34,854 nt of DNA from Prolixibacteraceae bacterium (GCA_029265875.1 JAJUGS010000008.1:1-34854), one strand, 5' to 3'; shown: positions 16,398 to 24,866, counted from the stretch's first letter. Made by a program: numbers and translations. The notes: generated by a model from the sequence alone, not told the origin.

Positions 16398-17219
16398 ATG
16401 GCCCCGATTGGCGTTTTTGATTCAGGATACGGCGGTTTAACAGTATTAAAGGAACTGGTGAAAGCACTGCCCGGATACGATTTTCTTTACCTGGGCGACA
16501 ATGCCCGCAACCCCTACGGAACCCGTTCGTTTGAGGTGGTTTACGAATACACCCTCGAAGCAGTGAGATACCTCTTCAGCCAGGATTGCCCCCTGGTTAT
16601 CATTGCCTGTAACACGGCTTCGGCAAAAGCGCTTCGCAATATTCAACAGTTAGACCTTCCGGTAATTGCACCCGACCGCCGTGTTCTGGGTGTTATCAGG
16701 CCCAGTGTTGAAAAGGTTGCTGAAATAACCGGGAACGGGCATGTGGGTGTTTTGGGTACTATTGGAACAGTAGTCTCTGAATCTTACCCGATAGAGCTGG
16801 AAAAATGGTCGGGCGGGAGAGTGGTTTCAACCGTGCAGGAAGCCTGCCCGATGTGGGTTCCGATTGTGGAAAACAATGAAATTGGCACAGAAGGGGCTGA
16901 GTTTTTTATTAAACGGCACATTCAGCATATCCTGGCAAAAGACCCCGAAATGGATACCCTGATTCTGGGTTGTACCCACTATCCACTGTTGATTGATTCC
17001 ATCAGAAAATATGTTCCGCCTCACATTCATATTCTTGAACAAGGTGCTGTAACCGCCGAAAAACTGGTGGAATACCTGCAACGGCACCCCGACATGGAAA
17101 GCAGGCTTTCGAAAGGCGGAACCCTGCGTTACCAGACCACCGAATCGGCTGCCAATTTTGCCGAAAAAGCCGCCCTGTTTATCGGGCAGAAAGTAACTGC
17201 AGAGCATGTGCGGTTGTAA
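16398..17219 (+). CDS. murI: Glutamate racemase
   Basis: Cytoplasmic cofactor-independent racemase that makes D-glutamate for the peptidoglycan stem peptide. The two catalytic cysteines are present: Cys 71 in A-C-N-T-A-S and Cys 192 in G-C-T-H-Y-P-L-L. The N-terminal G-V-F-D-S-G-Y-G-G with Asp 8 and Ser 9 and the P-Y-G-T-R-S motif near residues 39-44 bind substrate. The 273-residue length is normal. In many Bacteroidota murI directly follows the ompH genes; here the glycogen synthase gene lies between. It begins 57 bases after that gene. No terminator is clear at its 3' end, where GGGTGA micro-repeats begin. Confidence 0.96.
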   Translation: MAPIGVFDSGYGGLTVLKELVKALPGYDFLYLGDNARNPYGTRSFEVVYEYTLEAVRYLFSQDCPLVIIACNTASAKALRNIQQLDLPVIAPDRRVLGVIRPSVEKVAEITGNGHVGVLGTIGTVVSESYPIELEKWSGGRVVSTVQEACPMWVPIVENNEIGTEGAEFFIKRHIQHILAKDPEMDTLILGCTHYPLLIDSIRKYVPPHIHILEQGAVTAEKLVEYLQRHPDMESRLSKGGTLRYQTTESAANFAEKAALFIGQKVTAEHVRL

Positions 17220-17220
17220 T

Positions 17221-17256
17221 GGGTGAAAGGGTGAGTGAGTGAATGGGTGAACGAGG
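17221..17256. repeat. GGGTGA/GAGTGA micro-repeat between murI and the kinase gene
   Basis: GGGTGA occurs at 17221, 17229 and 17245 with GTGA/GAGTGA units between, directly after the murI stop and between two convergent genes. The repeat is irregular and has no coding or hairpin signal. The remaining roughly 95 bases up to 17352 show nothing recognisable. Confidence 0.55.
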
Positions 17257-17352
17257 AAGAAGCGGGAAGTAAGACCAGATAGGCAATTACGGAGGACTCA
17301 ATACTTCAAAGACGAAAATCCAGAAAGGCCAGCGTGTATTTCAGCCCGCAAA

Positions 17353-18438
17353 TTACCGGCAATATTCCCTTACAATCCGGTTCATTTCGTTAAACTGTGC
17401 TTCCATGCTTTGCAATAGTTTGTACTGGGCACGGGTGCGGACCAGGTTGTGGTCGGCCGATTTGGTGCGGTAGTAAGTATCGCCGTTGATATAATCCATC
17501 AGAAACCGCAATACCTGTTCGTAAGTAATGTACCGCGCTGAAAATGCCAGGTATTCAATTTCGGCAGTCGTTAGAAACGACTTTGCTTCTTCGAGATAAC
17601 CTTTTGTAAAAGCCCTGAAAATCTCAAGATCCATCGAAACGTTGGCGAGGTTTTCGTCATCTTCGGCACCCGTGTTGGTATAAGAGCGCATGGCATCGCC
17701 AAAGTCGTTCAGCACCGTGCTGTTCAACACCGTGTCGAGGTCGATCACACACAAAACATCGCCTTTTTCGTCGAACAGGATGTTGGTGATTTTTGTATCG
17801 TTGTGGGTGATCCGGGTGGGAATCACGCCTTTTTCAACATTCTCCCAAAAAGCAAGCATTTCGCTCCGGCGACTTTCCACCCATTCAATTTCCTGTGCCA
17901 CCGCGGTTTTTCGTCCTGCCGCGTCTTTTGCCAGCGCTTCGTCCCACTGTTTAAACCGGAAACGGATGTTGTGAAAACCCGGCAGAATGTCGGTGAGCGG
18001 TTCATTTAAATCAGCCACCAGCGACTGAAACTTGCCGATTCCCTTTCCACCGGCGTACGCAAGCGCGGGAGTTTTGGCCGAGTCATAGGTAACAGCGCCT
18101 TCAATAAACAAACAAACTGCCCAGAACTCATCCTCCTCATCCACAAAATAGAGCTTGCCATCGTTGGCCGGAATCACAGTCATGGCTTCGCGCAGCGGAT
18201 CGCCACCCGCCAGTTCCACCTTCTTTTTAATGTGCATACAAACCTTTTGGATGTTCTCCATCATGGCTGGAACAGGCGAAAAAATGCGTTTGTTTTTCCG
18301 TTGCAGAATGTATCTTTTGCCCGGTTGGGTAACAACAATATAGGTGTCGTTTATAAATCCTTCGCCAAGATTGGTAACACCGGCAACTTCGCCTTCAAGT
18401 TGAAATTGCTGTGCAATGCTGGTTAGTTTGTTGTTCAT
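17353..18438 (-). CDS. N-acetylhexosamine 1-kinase-like phosphotransferase (APH fold)
   Basis: Kinase of the aminoglycoside-phosphotransferase fold, 361 residues, soluble. The pattern matches NahK-type anomeric sugar kinases, which phosphorylate GlcNAc or GalNAc at C1 with ATP. N-terminal lobe: G-E-G-F-I-N-D-T-Y (residues 26-33), then Y-I-L-Q-R with the conserved Gln/Arg in place of the usual strand-3 Lys neighbourhood. Catalytic loop: T-H-N-D-T-K-I-T-N with His 212, Asp 214 and Asn 219. Metal site: V-I-D-L-D-T-V with Asp 233 and Asp 235. The neighbouring nucleotidyltransferase on the same strand could convert the sugar 1-phosphate to a nucleotide sugar. The fold is certain; HexNAc specificity is inferred from the loop signature and context, and another sugar or a choline-like substrate cannot be excluded. 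Confidence 0.82.
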   Translation of the reverse strand: MNNKLTSIAQQFQLEGEVAGVTNLGEGFINDTYIVVTQPGKRYILQRKNKRIFSPVPAMMENIQKVCMHIKKKVELAGGDPLREAMTVIPANDGKLYFVDEEDEFWAVCLFIEGAVTYDSAKTPALAYAGGKGIGKFQSLVADLNEPLTDILPGFHNIRFRFKQWDEALAKDAAGRKTAVAQEIEWVESRRSEMLAFWENVEKGVIPTRITHNDTKITNILFDEKGDVLCVIDLDTVLNSTVLNDFGDAMRSYTNTGAEDDENLANVSMDLEIFRAFTKGYLEEAKSFLTTAEIEYLAFSARYITYEQVLRFLMDYINGDTYYRTKSADHNLVRTRAQYKLLQSMEAQFNEMNRIVREYCR

Positions 18439-18442
18439 GTTT

Positions 18443-18537
18443 TTGATACTTGATACTAGATGACGGATTCCGGATTCTGGATTTTTGGACTATCGCTGAT
18501 CAAAATAGTAAATTGTAAATAGTTAAATAGTAAATTG
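18443..18537. repeat. Composite of three short tandem repeats
   Basis: Three unrelated short repeats are packed together in the 117-base spacer between the kinase and nucleotidyltransferase genes: TTGATACT at 18443 and 18450 (7-base period), CGGATTC at 18464 and 18471, and AAATAGTAAATTG repeated exactly at 18503 and 18525 (22-base period). None encodes protein. The kinase promoter, if separate, must lie within or beside them. Confidence 0.7.
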
Positions 18538-18555
18538 CTTTGGCTCCCGGCTTTC

Positions 18556-19458
18556 TTACTCCCAAAGTTTCTCCGGGTAATCTCCTTTTTCAATCAGCGT
18601 TTTGATTTTTTCAATTACAAAAGGTTTGTCTTCTTTATAAGTAACGCCAAACCAGGGTGAATCGGCTTCCAGCACTTTTACTTTTGCCTCGTTGTTATCA
18701 ATCATATCGAAAACCACCGAGGGGATGTACATTTCTGATTTCAGGTTGCCAATTTCTTTTTCGAGGAATCCTTTAAAACGTTTTTCAAGGATGGGGAACA
18801 CCGAAGGTTTAAAACCCCAGTTGTTCATCGAGGTTACTTCGTTTCCGGTGAGCGGCGTTTCGCTGCCATCGCTTTCAATCGAAATAATTTCGTTGCCGCG
18901 TTTGACTATTTTGATGGTTTCCACAATTTTTTCGAGATAGTTTTCGGGGTTGGTATCACAAATTCCCCGCGAAACTGAGCCAAAATCAGACAAAGTTTCT
19001 TTCAGGTAGTAGCCCACCATTGAATATTCCTGTGGATCGGCTGATGAAACCAGGAAATCAGCCATTGCTTTGTAGGCTTTGTAACCATAAAAATCATCAG
19101 CATTCAGCGCACAGAATGGTTCGTTAATTACATTGCGGGCCACCAGGATTGCGTGTGCAGTCCCCCAGGGTTTTTCGCGGCCCTCGGGCAAACTAAAACC
19201 TTCGGGGAGCATGTTCAGTTCCTGAAATACATATTCCACCTCGATTTTACCTTTCAGTTTGCGGTCGAATTTTTCTTTAAAAGCATCGGCAAAACTTTCG
19301 CGGATGATAAAAACCACTTTGCCAAATCCGGCGCGGATAGCATCGTAAATGGAATAATCGATGATTGCTTCTCCATTCGGGCCAACGGGTTCGACCTGTT
19401 TCAATCCGCCAAAACGACTGCCCATTCCCGCAGCAAGTATTAATAATGTAGGTTTCAT
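18556..19458 (-). CDS. Sugar-1-phosphate nucleotidyltransferase
   Basis: Nucleotidyltransferase of 300 residues that transfers a nucleoside monophosphate to a sugar 1-phosphate, releasing pyrophosphate. The GT-A-like nucleotide-binding signature is at the N-terminus: L-I-L-A-A-G-M-G-S-R-F-G-G-L-K-Q (residues 6-21). The metal-binding L-N-A-D-D-F-Y-G follows near residue 118, and P-W-G-T-A-H-A near 97-103 contacts the base. There is no left-handed helix domain of the GlmU type. Shared strand and neighbourhood with the NahK-like kinase suggest it makes UDP-GlcNAc/GalNAc or a related nucleotide sugar. The exact nucleotide and sugar cannot be told from sequence. Confidence 0.85.
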   Translation of the reverse strand: MKPTLLILAAGMGSRFGGLKQVEPVGPNGEAIIDYSIYDAIRAGFGKVVFIIRESFADAFKEKFDRKLKGKIEVEYVFQELNMLPEGFSLPEGREKPWGTAHAILVARNVINEPFCALNADDFYGYKAYKAMADFLVSSADPQEYSMVGYYLKETLSDFGSVSRGICDTNPENYLEKIVETIKIVKRGNEIISIESDGSETPLTGNEVTSMNNWGFKPSVFPILEKRFKGFLEKEIGNLKSEMYIPSVVFDMIDNNEAKVKVLEADSPWFGVTYKEDKPFVIEKIKTLIEKGDYPEKLWE

Positions 19459-19752
19459 ATTCTGATTTTTTGTTGTGAGAAAATTTATTTAATAAAATCT
19501 TGTTTAAAATGAGGGCATAAAAATAGGAAAAAGGGGCGTTAGTTTTTATATTTTAATATCTCAGGATGTTTTTGTTGATTCAGTTTATCCGTGAAAGATT
19601 ACCCATATGGTTAATACAGCAGTTTGACGGGAGATATATTCAGTGATGCACATGTTAATTTTTAGACTTAAATTTAACTTTTCGGACATAAAATTGACAA
19701 AATGATAAATTGAAGGTAAAAATTTCTATATTTCGTGGAAAATTGCCAGAAA

Positions 19753-20220
19753 ATGACATTACGAAACAAATTAGACGATATTGACCTGAAAATTTTGGAT
19801 ATTATTACCAAAAATGCCAGGATCCCCTTCAAAGATGTGGCTGTTGAAGTGGGGGTTTCTCGCGCAGCCATCCACCAGCGTGTGAACCGGATGATCGATC
19901 TGGGTGTGATTGTCGGCTCAGGATACCATATTGACCCTAAGAAAGTTGATTTCAGGACCTGCACCTACATTGGCATTTTTCTCGAAAAAGGCGGGTTGTT
20001 TACAGAAGTTGTGGAAAGACTGAAAAGTATTCCCGAAATTGTTGAATGTCATTACACCACCGGCGAATATGCCATCTTCATCAAAGTTTATGCACGCGAC
20101 AACGAACACCTGAAATCAATATTGAGCGGCCAGATTCAGAAGATTCCCGGCGTTTCGAGCACGGAAACTTTTATTTCGCTCGAAGAATCATTTAAAAGAA
20201 CGCTTAAAATTATCGATTAG
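19753..20220 (+). CDS. Lrp/AsnC family transcriptional regulator
   Basis: DNA-binding regulator of 155 residues. The N-terminal winged helix-turn-helix (D-D-I-D-L-K-I-L-D-I-I-T-K-N-A-R through V-G-V-S-R-A-A-I-H-Q-R-V-N-R-M) is followed by the RAM/AsnC ligand domain with V-E-C-H-Y-T-T-G-E-Y-A-I-F-I-K-V near residues 97-112 and G-V-S-S-T-E-T-F-I-S-L near 133. These proteins typically sense amino acids and form octamers. I choose ATG 19753; a GTG at 19735 lies within a TATATTTCG -7-like sequence and would probably not be transcribed. The 3' end overlaps that of rlmB by 4 bp, convergently. Targets are unknown. Confidence 0.9.
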   Translation: MTLRNKLDDIDLKILDIITKNARIPFKDVAVEVGVSRAAIHQRVNRMIDLGVIVGSGYHIDPKKVDFRTCTYIGIFLEKGGLFTEVVERLKSIPEIVECHYTTGEYAIFIKVYARDNEHLKSILSGQIQKIPGVSSTETFISLEESFKRTLKIID

Positions 20221-20951
20221 CCGCGTTGCCGCACAGCCTCATAAATCATTAACGCTGCCGAAACCGAAACATTCAGCGAACCGATTTTGCCCAAAAGCGG
20301 TATTTTTAACTGTTCGTCGGCAAGTTGTAAAACTGGCGCTGAAATCCCGGAGTCTTCCGAACCCATTACAATGGCAACCGGACGTTTGAAATTTCCTTCG
20401 GTGTAAATTTTATCGGTTTTCTCGGTGGCGGCAATCACCGCAATTCCCGAATCTTTTAAAAAACGCAGGGTTCGGGTGAGGCTTTTAACTTTACAAACCG
20501 GAATGAGATGCAGCGCTCCGGCTGAAGTTTTTACGGCGTCGGCACCAATGCGTGCCATCCCTTTTTCAGGAATGATAATCGCATCAACTCCCGCACATTC
20601 AGCCGACCGGGTGATTGCGCCAAAATTGCGTACATCGGTTATTTGATCAAGTATAAGAATCAAAGGTTCTCTGCCTTTTTCATAAACCATTGGCAGAACA
20701 TCTTCAATATCGGTGTATTCGATGGGTGAGACAAAAGCCAGCACGCCCTGGTGGTTTTTGCGTGTAACCCGGTTTATTTTATCAATCGGCACAAACTGAA
20801 AAGCAACTTCCTTTTCCTTCATCAGGTTAATCAACTCATGAACCAATTCGTTTTTCAGGCCGGTTTTTATTAAAACTTTATCGATGTTTTTGCCATTTTG
20901 AATGGCTTCCATCACCGCGCGGGTTCCATAAATAAAATCTTCTGCTTCCAT
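20217..20951 (-). CDS. rlmB: 23S rRNA 2'-O-ribose methyltransferase RlmB-like (TrmH/SpoU)
   Basis: SPOUT-class RNA methyltransferase of 244 residues, probably acting on the guanosine equivalent to G2251 in 23S rRNA. A short N-terminal RNA-binding domain (Y-G-T-R-A-V-M-E-A-I near residue 8) precedes the knotted catalytic domain. Its three motifs are D-Q-I-T-D-V-R-N-F-G-A-I-T-R-S-A near residue 101, I-V-M-G-S-E-D-S-G-I near 193, and I-P-L-L-G-K-I-G-S-L-N-V-S-V-S-A-A near 217, the knot that binds S-adenosylmethionine. The start overlaps the stop of the upstream ABC-F gene by one base, so the two are coupled. The exact nucleotide is inferred from family; other TrmH-group targets are possible. Confidence 0.9.
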   Translation of the reverse strand: MEAEDFIYGTRAVMEAIQNGKNIDKVLIKTGLKNELVHELINLMKEKEVAFQFVPIDKINRVTRKNHQGVLAFVSPIEYTDIEDVLPMVYEKGREPLILILDQITDVRNFGAITRSAECAGVDAIIIPEKGMARIGADAVKTSAGALHLIPVCKVKSLTRTLRFLKDSGIAVIAATEKTDKIYTEGNFKRPVAIVMGSEDSGISAPVLQLADEQLKIPLLGKIGSLNVSVSAALMIYEAVRQRG

Positions 20952-22897
20952 TACCAGTTTTTTTTGTTTTTCCAGTCTTCCAGTTCAATATGCTGTGCTT
21001 CCCAGTTTTCTAACTCAACTTTTAATTTTTCTTTCAGCTCTTCATATTTTCCGAAGATTGAATGGTCGTCGATCGTGGCTGATGAAGATAAAATCTTGTC
21101 TAATTTTGCAATCTCTGTTTCCAATTGGCCGATTTCCTCTTCGGTTTTTTCAATCATTTTTTCGAGCCGGGAAATGTTTTTGTTGATTTCCTTCTGGTCT
21201 TTGAAACTTATTTCATCGTGATTGGTTCTTACAGCACCGTTTTTCTCTTCTTTTTTTGAATTGGATTTTATTTCAAGTTCTTTTAGCGATTCCATTTTCT
21301 TTTTCTCCAGAAAATCGTAAATACCGCCAAGGTGCTGTTTTATTTTTTTATTTCTGAATTCGTAAACACAGGTTACAAGTCCGTCTAAAAATTCGCGGTC
21401 GTGCGACACCACCAAAACAGTACCATTAAATTGCGCCAGTGCATTCTTCAGAATTTCTTTGGTCCTGATGTCGAGGTGGTTGGTGGGTTCGTCAAGAACC
21501 AGGAAATTCACTGGTTGAAGCATCAGTTTGATCATCGCCAGCCTGGTTTTTTCGCCACCGCTCAGCACGCGTACTTTTTTGTCGATGTCTTCACCCGGGA
21601 ACAGAAATGCGCCCAGAATATCCCTGATTTTTGTGCGGATATCGCCAACCGCAATCTGGTCGATGGTCTCAAAAACAGTGAGGTCTTCGTTCAGGAGCTG
21701 TGCCTGGTTTTGGGCAAAATAGCCGATCTTAACATTGTGGCCGATGGTAATTTCACCTTCGTGTTCCAGTTCGTTCAGAATAATGCGGGCAAGTGTAGTT
21801 TTTCCTTCGCCGTTGCGGCCAACAAAGGCAATTTTATCGCCTTGTTCAATGGTTATATCAATATCATTTAAAACCTGGAGCGGGCCATAATTTTTTGAAA
21901 TATTCCGGGCTTCAACCACAACCCGGCCAGAGCGGGGTGCCGGTGGAAAAGTTAATCTGACAGCCGAATTATCTTCTTCTTCAATTTCTATCCTCTCAAT
22001 TCTTTCGAGATGTTTGATGCGCGATTGCACCTGAACGGCTTTGGTGGCTTTGTAACGGAATCTTTCAATGAAATTTTCGGTGTCTTCAATCATTTTTTGC
22101 TGATTCCTGAAAGCGGCCAATTGAATTTCGCGTTGTTCCTTTTTCCATTCCATAAATTTTGTGTAATTCATTTTCTGGTCGGTAATTCTACCAAGCGAAA
22201 TTTCGATGGTGCGGTTACAAACATTGTCCAGAAAAGCTTTGTCGTGCGAAACAAGAACAACTGCGCCGTTGTAATTCTTCAGAAAATCTTCGAGCCATTG
22301 AATTGATTCTATATCAAGGTGGTTGGTGGGCTCATCGAGCAGGAAAACATCCGGTTTTTGCAGGAGTAATTTTGCTAATTCGATACGCATTCGCCAGCCA
22401 CCACTGAATTCAGAAGTGTGCCTCCCGAAATCTGAACGTTCAAATCCCAGTCCCATCAGGGTTTGTTCAAGTTCTGCCTCATAATTATCGCCCCCCAGGA
22501 GCTGGTATCTTTCATTTAATTCTGTAATCAGGTCAATTTTTTTCAAATATTGTTCTGAATGAAAATCCTGTTCCACAGTAATTTCGTCGTGAAGCCGGGC
22601 GATTTGTCTTTCAATGGCAATCAGTTCGCCAAAAGCAAGCACGGTTTCTTCTTTCAGGGTTCTTGTGTCGGAATGCTTCATTTGCTGAGGCAAATAGCCG
22701 ATTGTAACATTTTTCGGAACCCCGATATTTCCGGAACTGGGCTGATCGATTCCTTTAATTACCTTTAGCAAAGTTGTTTTGCCAGCCCCGTTTTTACCAA
22801 TAAGCCCAATCCTGTCTTTCGGATTTATTAAAAAGCTGATTTCTTTAAACAGGTCAAACCCACCAAAATTCAGGCTTATTTTATCAAGCGAAATCAT
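20951..22897 (-). CDS. ABC-F family ATP-binding protein
   Basis: Soluble twin-ATPase of 648 residues that acts on ribosomes and not in membranes. First cassette: Walker A G-K-N-G-A-G-K-T-T (about residues 34-42), signature F-S-G-G-W-R-M-R, Walker B L-L-D-E-P-T-N-H-L-D. A charged linker near 245-310 (P-site tRNA interaction motif region) joins the second cassette: G-R-N-G-E-G-K-T-T near 365, L-S-G-G-E-K-T-R, and L-V-L-D-E-P-T-N-H-L-D. The C-terminal 100 or so residues are Lys/Glu-rich coiled coil (K-N-I-S-R-L-E-K-M-I-E-K), as in Uup/YdiF types. It shares a transcript with rlmB, which fits a translation-related role. Antibiotic-resistance function is not indicated. Confidence 0.93.
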   Translation of the reverse strand: MISLDKISLNFGGFDLFKEISFLINPKDRIGLIGKNGAGKTTLLKVIKGIDQPSSGNIGVPKNVTIGYLPQQMKHSDTRTLKEETVLAFGELIAIERQIARLHDEITVEQDFHSEQYLKKIDLITELNERYQLLGGDNYEAELEQTLMGLGFERSDFGRHTSEFSGGWRMRIELAKLLLQKPDVFLLDEPTNHLDIESIQWLEDFLKNYNGAVVLVSHDKAFLDNVCNRTIEISLGRITDQKMNYTKFMEWKKEQREIQLAAFRNQQKMIEDTENFIERFRYKATKAVQVQSRIKHLERIERIEIEEEDNSAVRLTFPPAPRSGRVVVEARNISKNYGPLQVLNDIDITIEQGDKIAFVGRNGEGKTTLARIILNELEHEGEITIGHNVKIGYFAQNQAQLLNEDLTVFETIDQIAVGDIRTKIRDILGAFLFPGEDIDKKVRVLSGGEKTRLAMIKLMLQPVNFLVLDEPTNHLDIRTKEILKNALAQFNGTVLVVSHDREFLDGLVTCVYEFRNKKIKQHLGGIYDFLEKKKMESLKELEIKSNSKKEEKNGAVRTNHDEISFKDQKEINKNISRLEKMIEKTEEEIGQLETEIAKLDKILSSSATIDDHSIFGKYEELKEKLKVELENWEAQHIELEDWKNKKNW

Positions 22898-22918
22898 ATA
22901 TTACGGTTAAAAAGTGCG

Positions 22919-22926
22919 CAAAGATA
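22919..22926 (-). promoter_or_regulatory. -7 promoter element for the ABC-F/rlmB unit (TATCTTTG)
   Basis: Read on the minus strand, TATCTTTG matches TAnnTTTG exactly and lies 22 bases before the ABC-F start codon, giving an expected leader of about 15 bases. The identical octamer precedes rlmD on the other strand. The -33 element is only a weak T-rich stretch. Confidence 0.6.
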
Positions 22927-23286
22927 ACGATTAATGCAGAAAGAAAAATTTGTTGAAAATGTTGTGATGATGAACCTTATAAAAAGAAGGAAGGGGAAAG
23001 AACTATGGACGCTTTTTGAAGATGATTGATGATTTACAAACCCCTAAACACAAAACCAATCATAAATACAGAAGTTACTTTCCCCTTTTAAGTTTTACTA
23101 TAGAAATAAAACCAACCATTAAATCGGTTCAAATATAAGCACGAAGGAATTGAGTTTCAAAATATCAAAACGCTAAAAATCTGTAATCCCGTGAAAAGTG
23201 TCATTGTTTTCTCAATTTGGGAATTTCATTTTTTTTATGGGAAATGAATGTGTTTGCCAAACTGTTTCATTTTGTCTATCCAATTG
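22927..23286. other. Intergenic region between divergent ABC-F and rlmD genes
   Basis: About 410 AT-rich bases separate the two start codons (22898-23307), with their -7 elements at either edge. I see no gene. The only structure is a nested inverted repeat: AAGGGGAAAG (22991-23000) with CTTTCCCCTT (23078-23087), and inside it ATGATTG (23022-23028) with CAATCAT (23057-23063). It could be a small non-autonomous element or a folded RNA; no terminal duplication is evident. Confidence 0.5.
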
Positions 23287-23294
23287 TATCTTTG
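23287..23294 (+). promoter_or_regulatory. -7 promoter element for rlmD (TATCTTTG)
   Basis: TATCTTTG matches the Bacteroidota -7 consensus and lies 14 bases before the GTG at 23308. Transcription would start near 23300, downstream of the in-frame ATG at 23248, which therefore cannot be the start codon. This decides the rlmD start. Confidence 0.6.
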
Positions 23295-23307
23295 CCGAAA
23301 AAAAAGC

Positions 23308-24708
23308 GTGGGAAGAAATAAAAACAAACCATTATACCGTGAAATCAGAATTGATGATATCGGGGCCGAAGGTAAAGCAATCGCAAGAAAAGAGGATCTG
23401 GTGATTTTTACACAGTACGCTGTACCCGGCGATATGGTTGATATTCAGGTAACCAAAAAGAGAAGCAGATATGCCGAAGGAAAAGTCACGGCATTTCATT
23501 CGTATTCGCACGAACGGATAGAGGCATTTTGCGAACATTTTGGCGTTTGTGGCGGATGTAAATGGCAGATTCTTCCGTATGAAAAACAGCTTTATTATAA
23601 ACAAAAACAGGTTTATGATCAACTGACGCGTATTGGCAGGATTGAAATACCGGTAATGTCTCCGATTTTAGGATCAGAAAAAAGCATTTTCTACCGGAAT
23701 AAGTTGGAATTTACCTTTTCAAACAAAAAATGGCTGAATTTTGAAACCGAAAATCATGAATCAACCAATTTTAACGCGCTCGGCTTTCATGTTCCCGGGC
23801 TTTTTGATAAAGTAATCAACATCAATAAATGCTGGCTTCAGGCTGAGCCTTCAAATCAAATCAGAAACTTCATATATAAATATGCAATAGAAAATGATTT
23901 AACGTTTTTCGATATAAAACAAAAGGCCGGATTTTTAAGAACTTTAATTATTCGCACAAGTTCGAATGGCGAAGTAATGGTTATTATTTCCTTTTTTTAT
24001 GATAGCAAGGAAGAAAGAATAAAGTTACTGGAGGCTGTGCGGACGGAATTTCCTGAAATCACTTCACTTTTATATGTTATCAATGGAAAGGGAAATGATA
24101 CAATAACCGATCAGAATATTGAAACTTTCAGCGGGAGGGATTTCATTATTGAAGAAATGGAAGGCCTGAAATTTAAGGTAGGGCCAAAAAGTTTTTACCA
24201 GACCAATTCTGACCAAGCCTATCAATTGTATAAAGTGGTAAGAGATTTTGCCGGTTTGAGTGGTAATGAAACAGTTTATGATTTATACACCGGTACTGGT
24301 ACAATTGCAAATTTTGTTGCTGCAAAAGCTAAAAAGGTAATCGGTATTGAATATGTACCGGAAGCAATTGAAGATGCGAAAGTAAATGCTACATTAAACG
24401 CAATTAACAATACAAATTTTTATGCCGGTGATATAAAGTCAGTACTAAATTTGGACTTTTTGGACAAAAATGGGAAACCCGATGTGATTATTACTGATCC
24501 ACCGAGAGCAGGAATGCATGAAGATGTAATAAATACGATAAAAAATTCGGGTGCTTTAAAAGTGGTTTATGTTAGTTGTAATCCAGCCACACAGGCACGT
24601 GACCTGGCACTTTTATCCACCCATTATCGTATAGAAAAAGTGCAACCTGTTGATATGTTTCCGCATACGCATCATGTTGAGAATGTGGTATTAATGGTAA
24701 AATTATAA
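23308..24708 (+). CDS. rlmD: 23S rRNA (uracil-C5)-methyltransferase, RlmD/RumA family
   Basis: S-adenosylmethionine-dependent RNA m5U methyltransferase of about 466 residues; RlmD acts on U1939 of 23S rRNA. An N-terminal TRAM domain (I-D-D-I-G-A-E-G-K-A-I-A through residue 65) is followed by a 4Fe-4S ligand set C-E-H-F-G-V-C-G-G-C near residues 76-85 plus a later Cys in N-K-C-W. The catalytic domain has D-L-Y-T-G-T-G-T-I-A for S-adenosylmethionine, T-D-P-P-R-A-G-M, and the nucleophile Cys in V-S-C-N-P-A-T. I start at GTG 23308 because a -7 promoter element sits between it and the ATG at 23248, and family members begin at this point. RlmD-type enzymes and RlmCD or TrmA-like relatives overlap, so target U1939 is probable but not certain. 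Confidence 0.9.
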   Translation: MGRNKNKPLYREIRIDDIGAEGKAIARKEDLVIFTQYAVPGDMVDIQVTKKRSRYAEGKVTAFHSYSHERIEAFCEHFGVCGGCKWQILPYEKQLYYKQKQVYDQLTRIGRIEIPVMSPILGSEKSIFYRNKLEFTFSNKKWLNFETENHESTNFNALGFHVPGLFDKVININKCWLQAEPSNQIRNFIYKYAIENDLTFFDIKQKAGFLRTLIIRTSSNGEVMVIISFFYDSKEERIKLLEAVRTEFPEITSLLYVINGKGNDTITDQNIETFSGRDFIIEEMEGLKFKVGPKSFYQTNSDQAYQLYKVVRDFAGLSGNETVYDLYTGTGTIANFVAAKAKKVIGIEYVPEAIEDAKVNATLNAINNTNFYAGDIKSVLNLDFLDKNGKPDVIITDPPRAGMHEDVINTIKNSGALKVVYVSCNPATQARDLALLSTHYRIEKVQPVDMFPHTHHVENVVLMVKL

Positions 24709-24866
24709 AACTTAAATTGTAACATAGTTTTCTTTATCCTGTTTAACAGAATTTGAGCTATTTTAGTAGTTTAATAAACGACATATGACAAAACAAGTTA
24801 ATTAATATTAGTATAATTGGTACAAGGTTTGTCATTAGTTTAGCCACACCCTAAAAATTGTTAATT

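Noticed and set aside
20951-22897. ABC-F gene as an antibiotic-resistance determinant
   Set aside because: Linker and coiled-coil tail resemble housekeeping Uup/YdiF types and it is coupled to rlmB; no resistance-type evidence.
23248-23307. Longer N-terminus for RlmD from the ATG at 23248
   Set aside because: A -7 promoter consensus lies inside it and the extra 20 residues (Cys-rich) do not fit the TRAM domain start.
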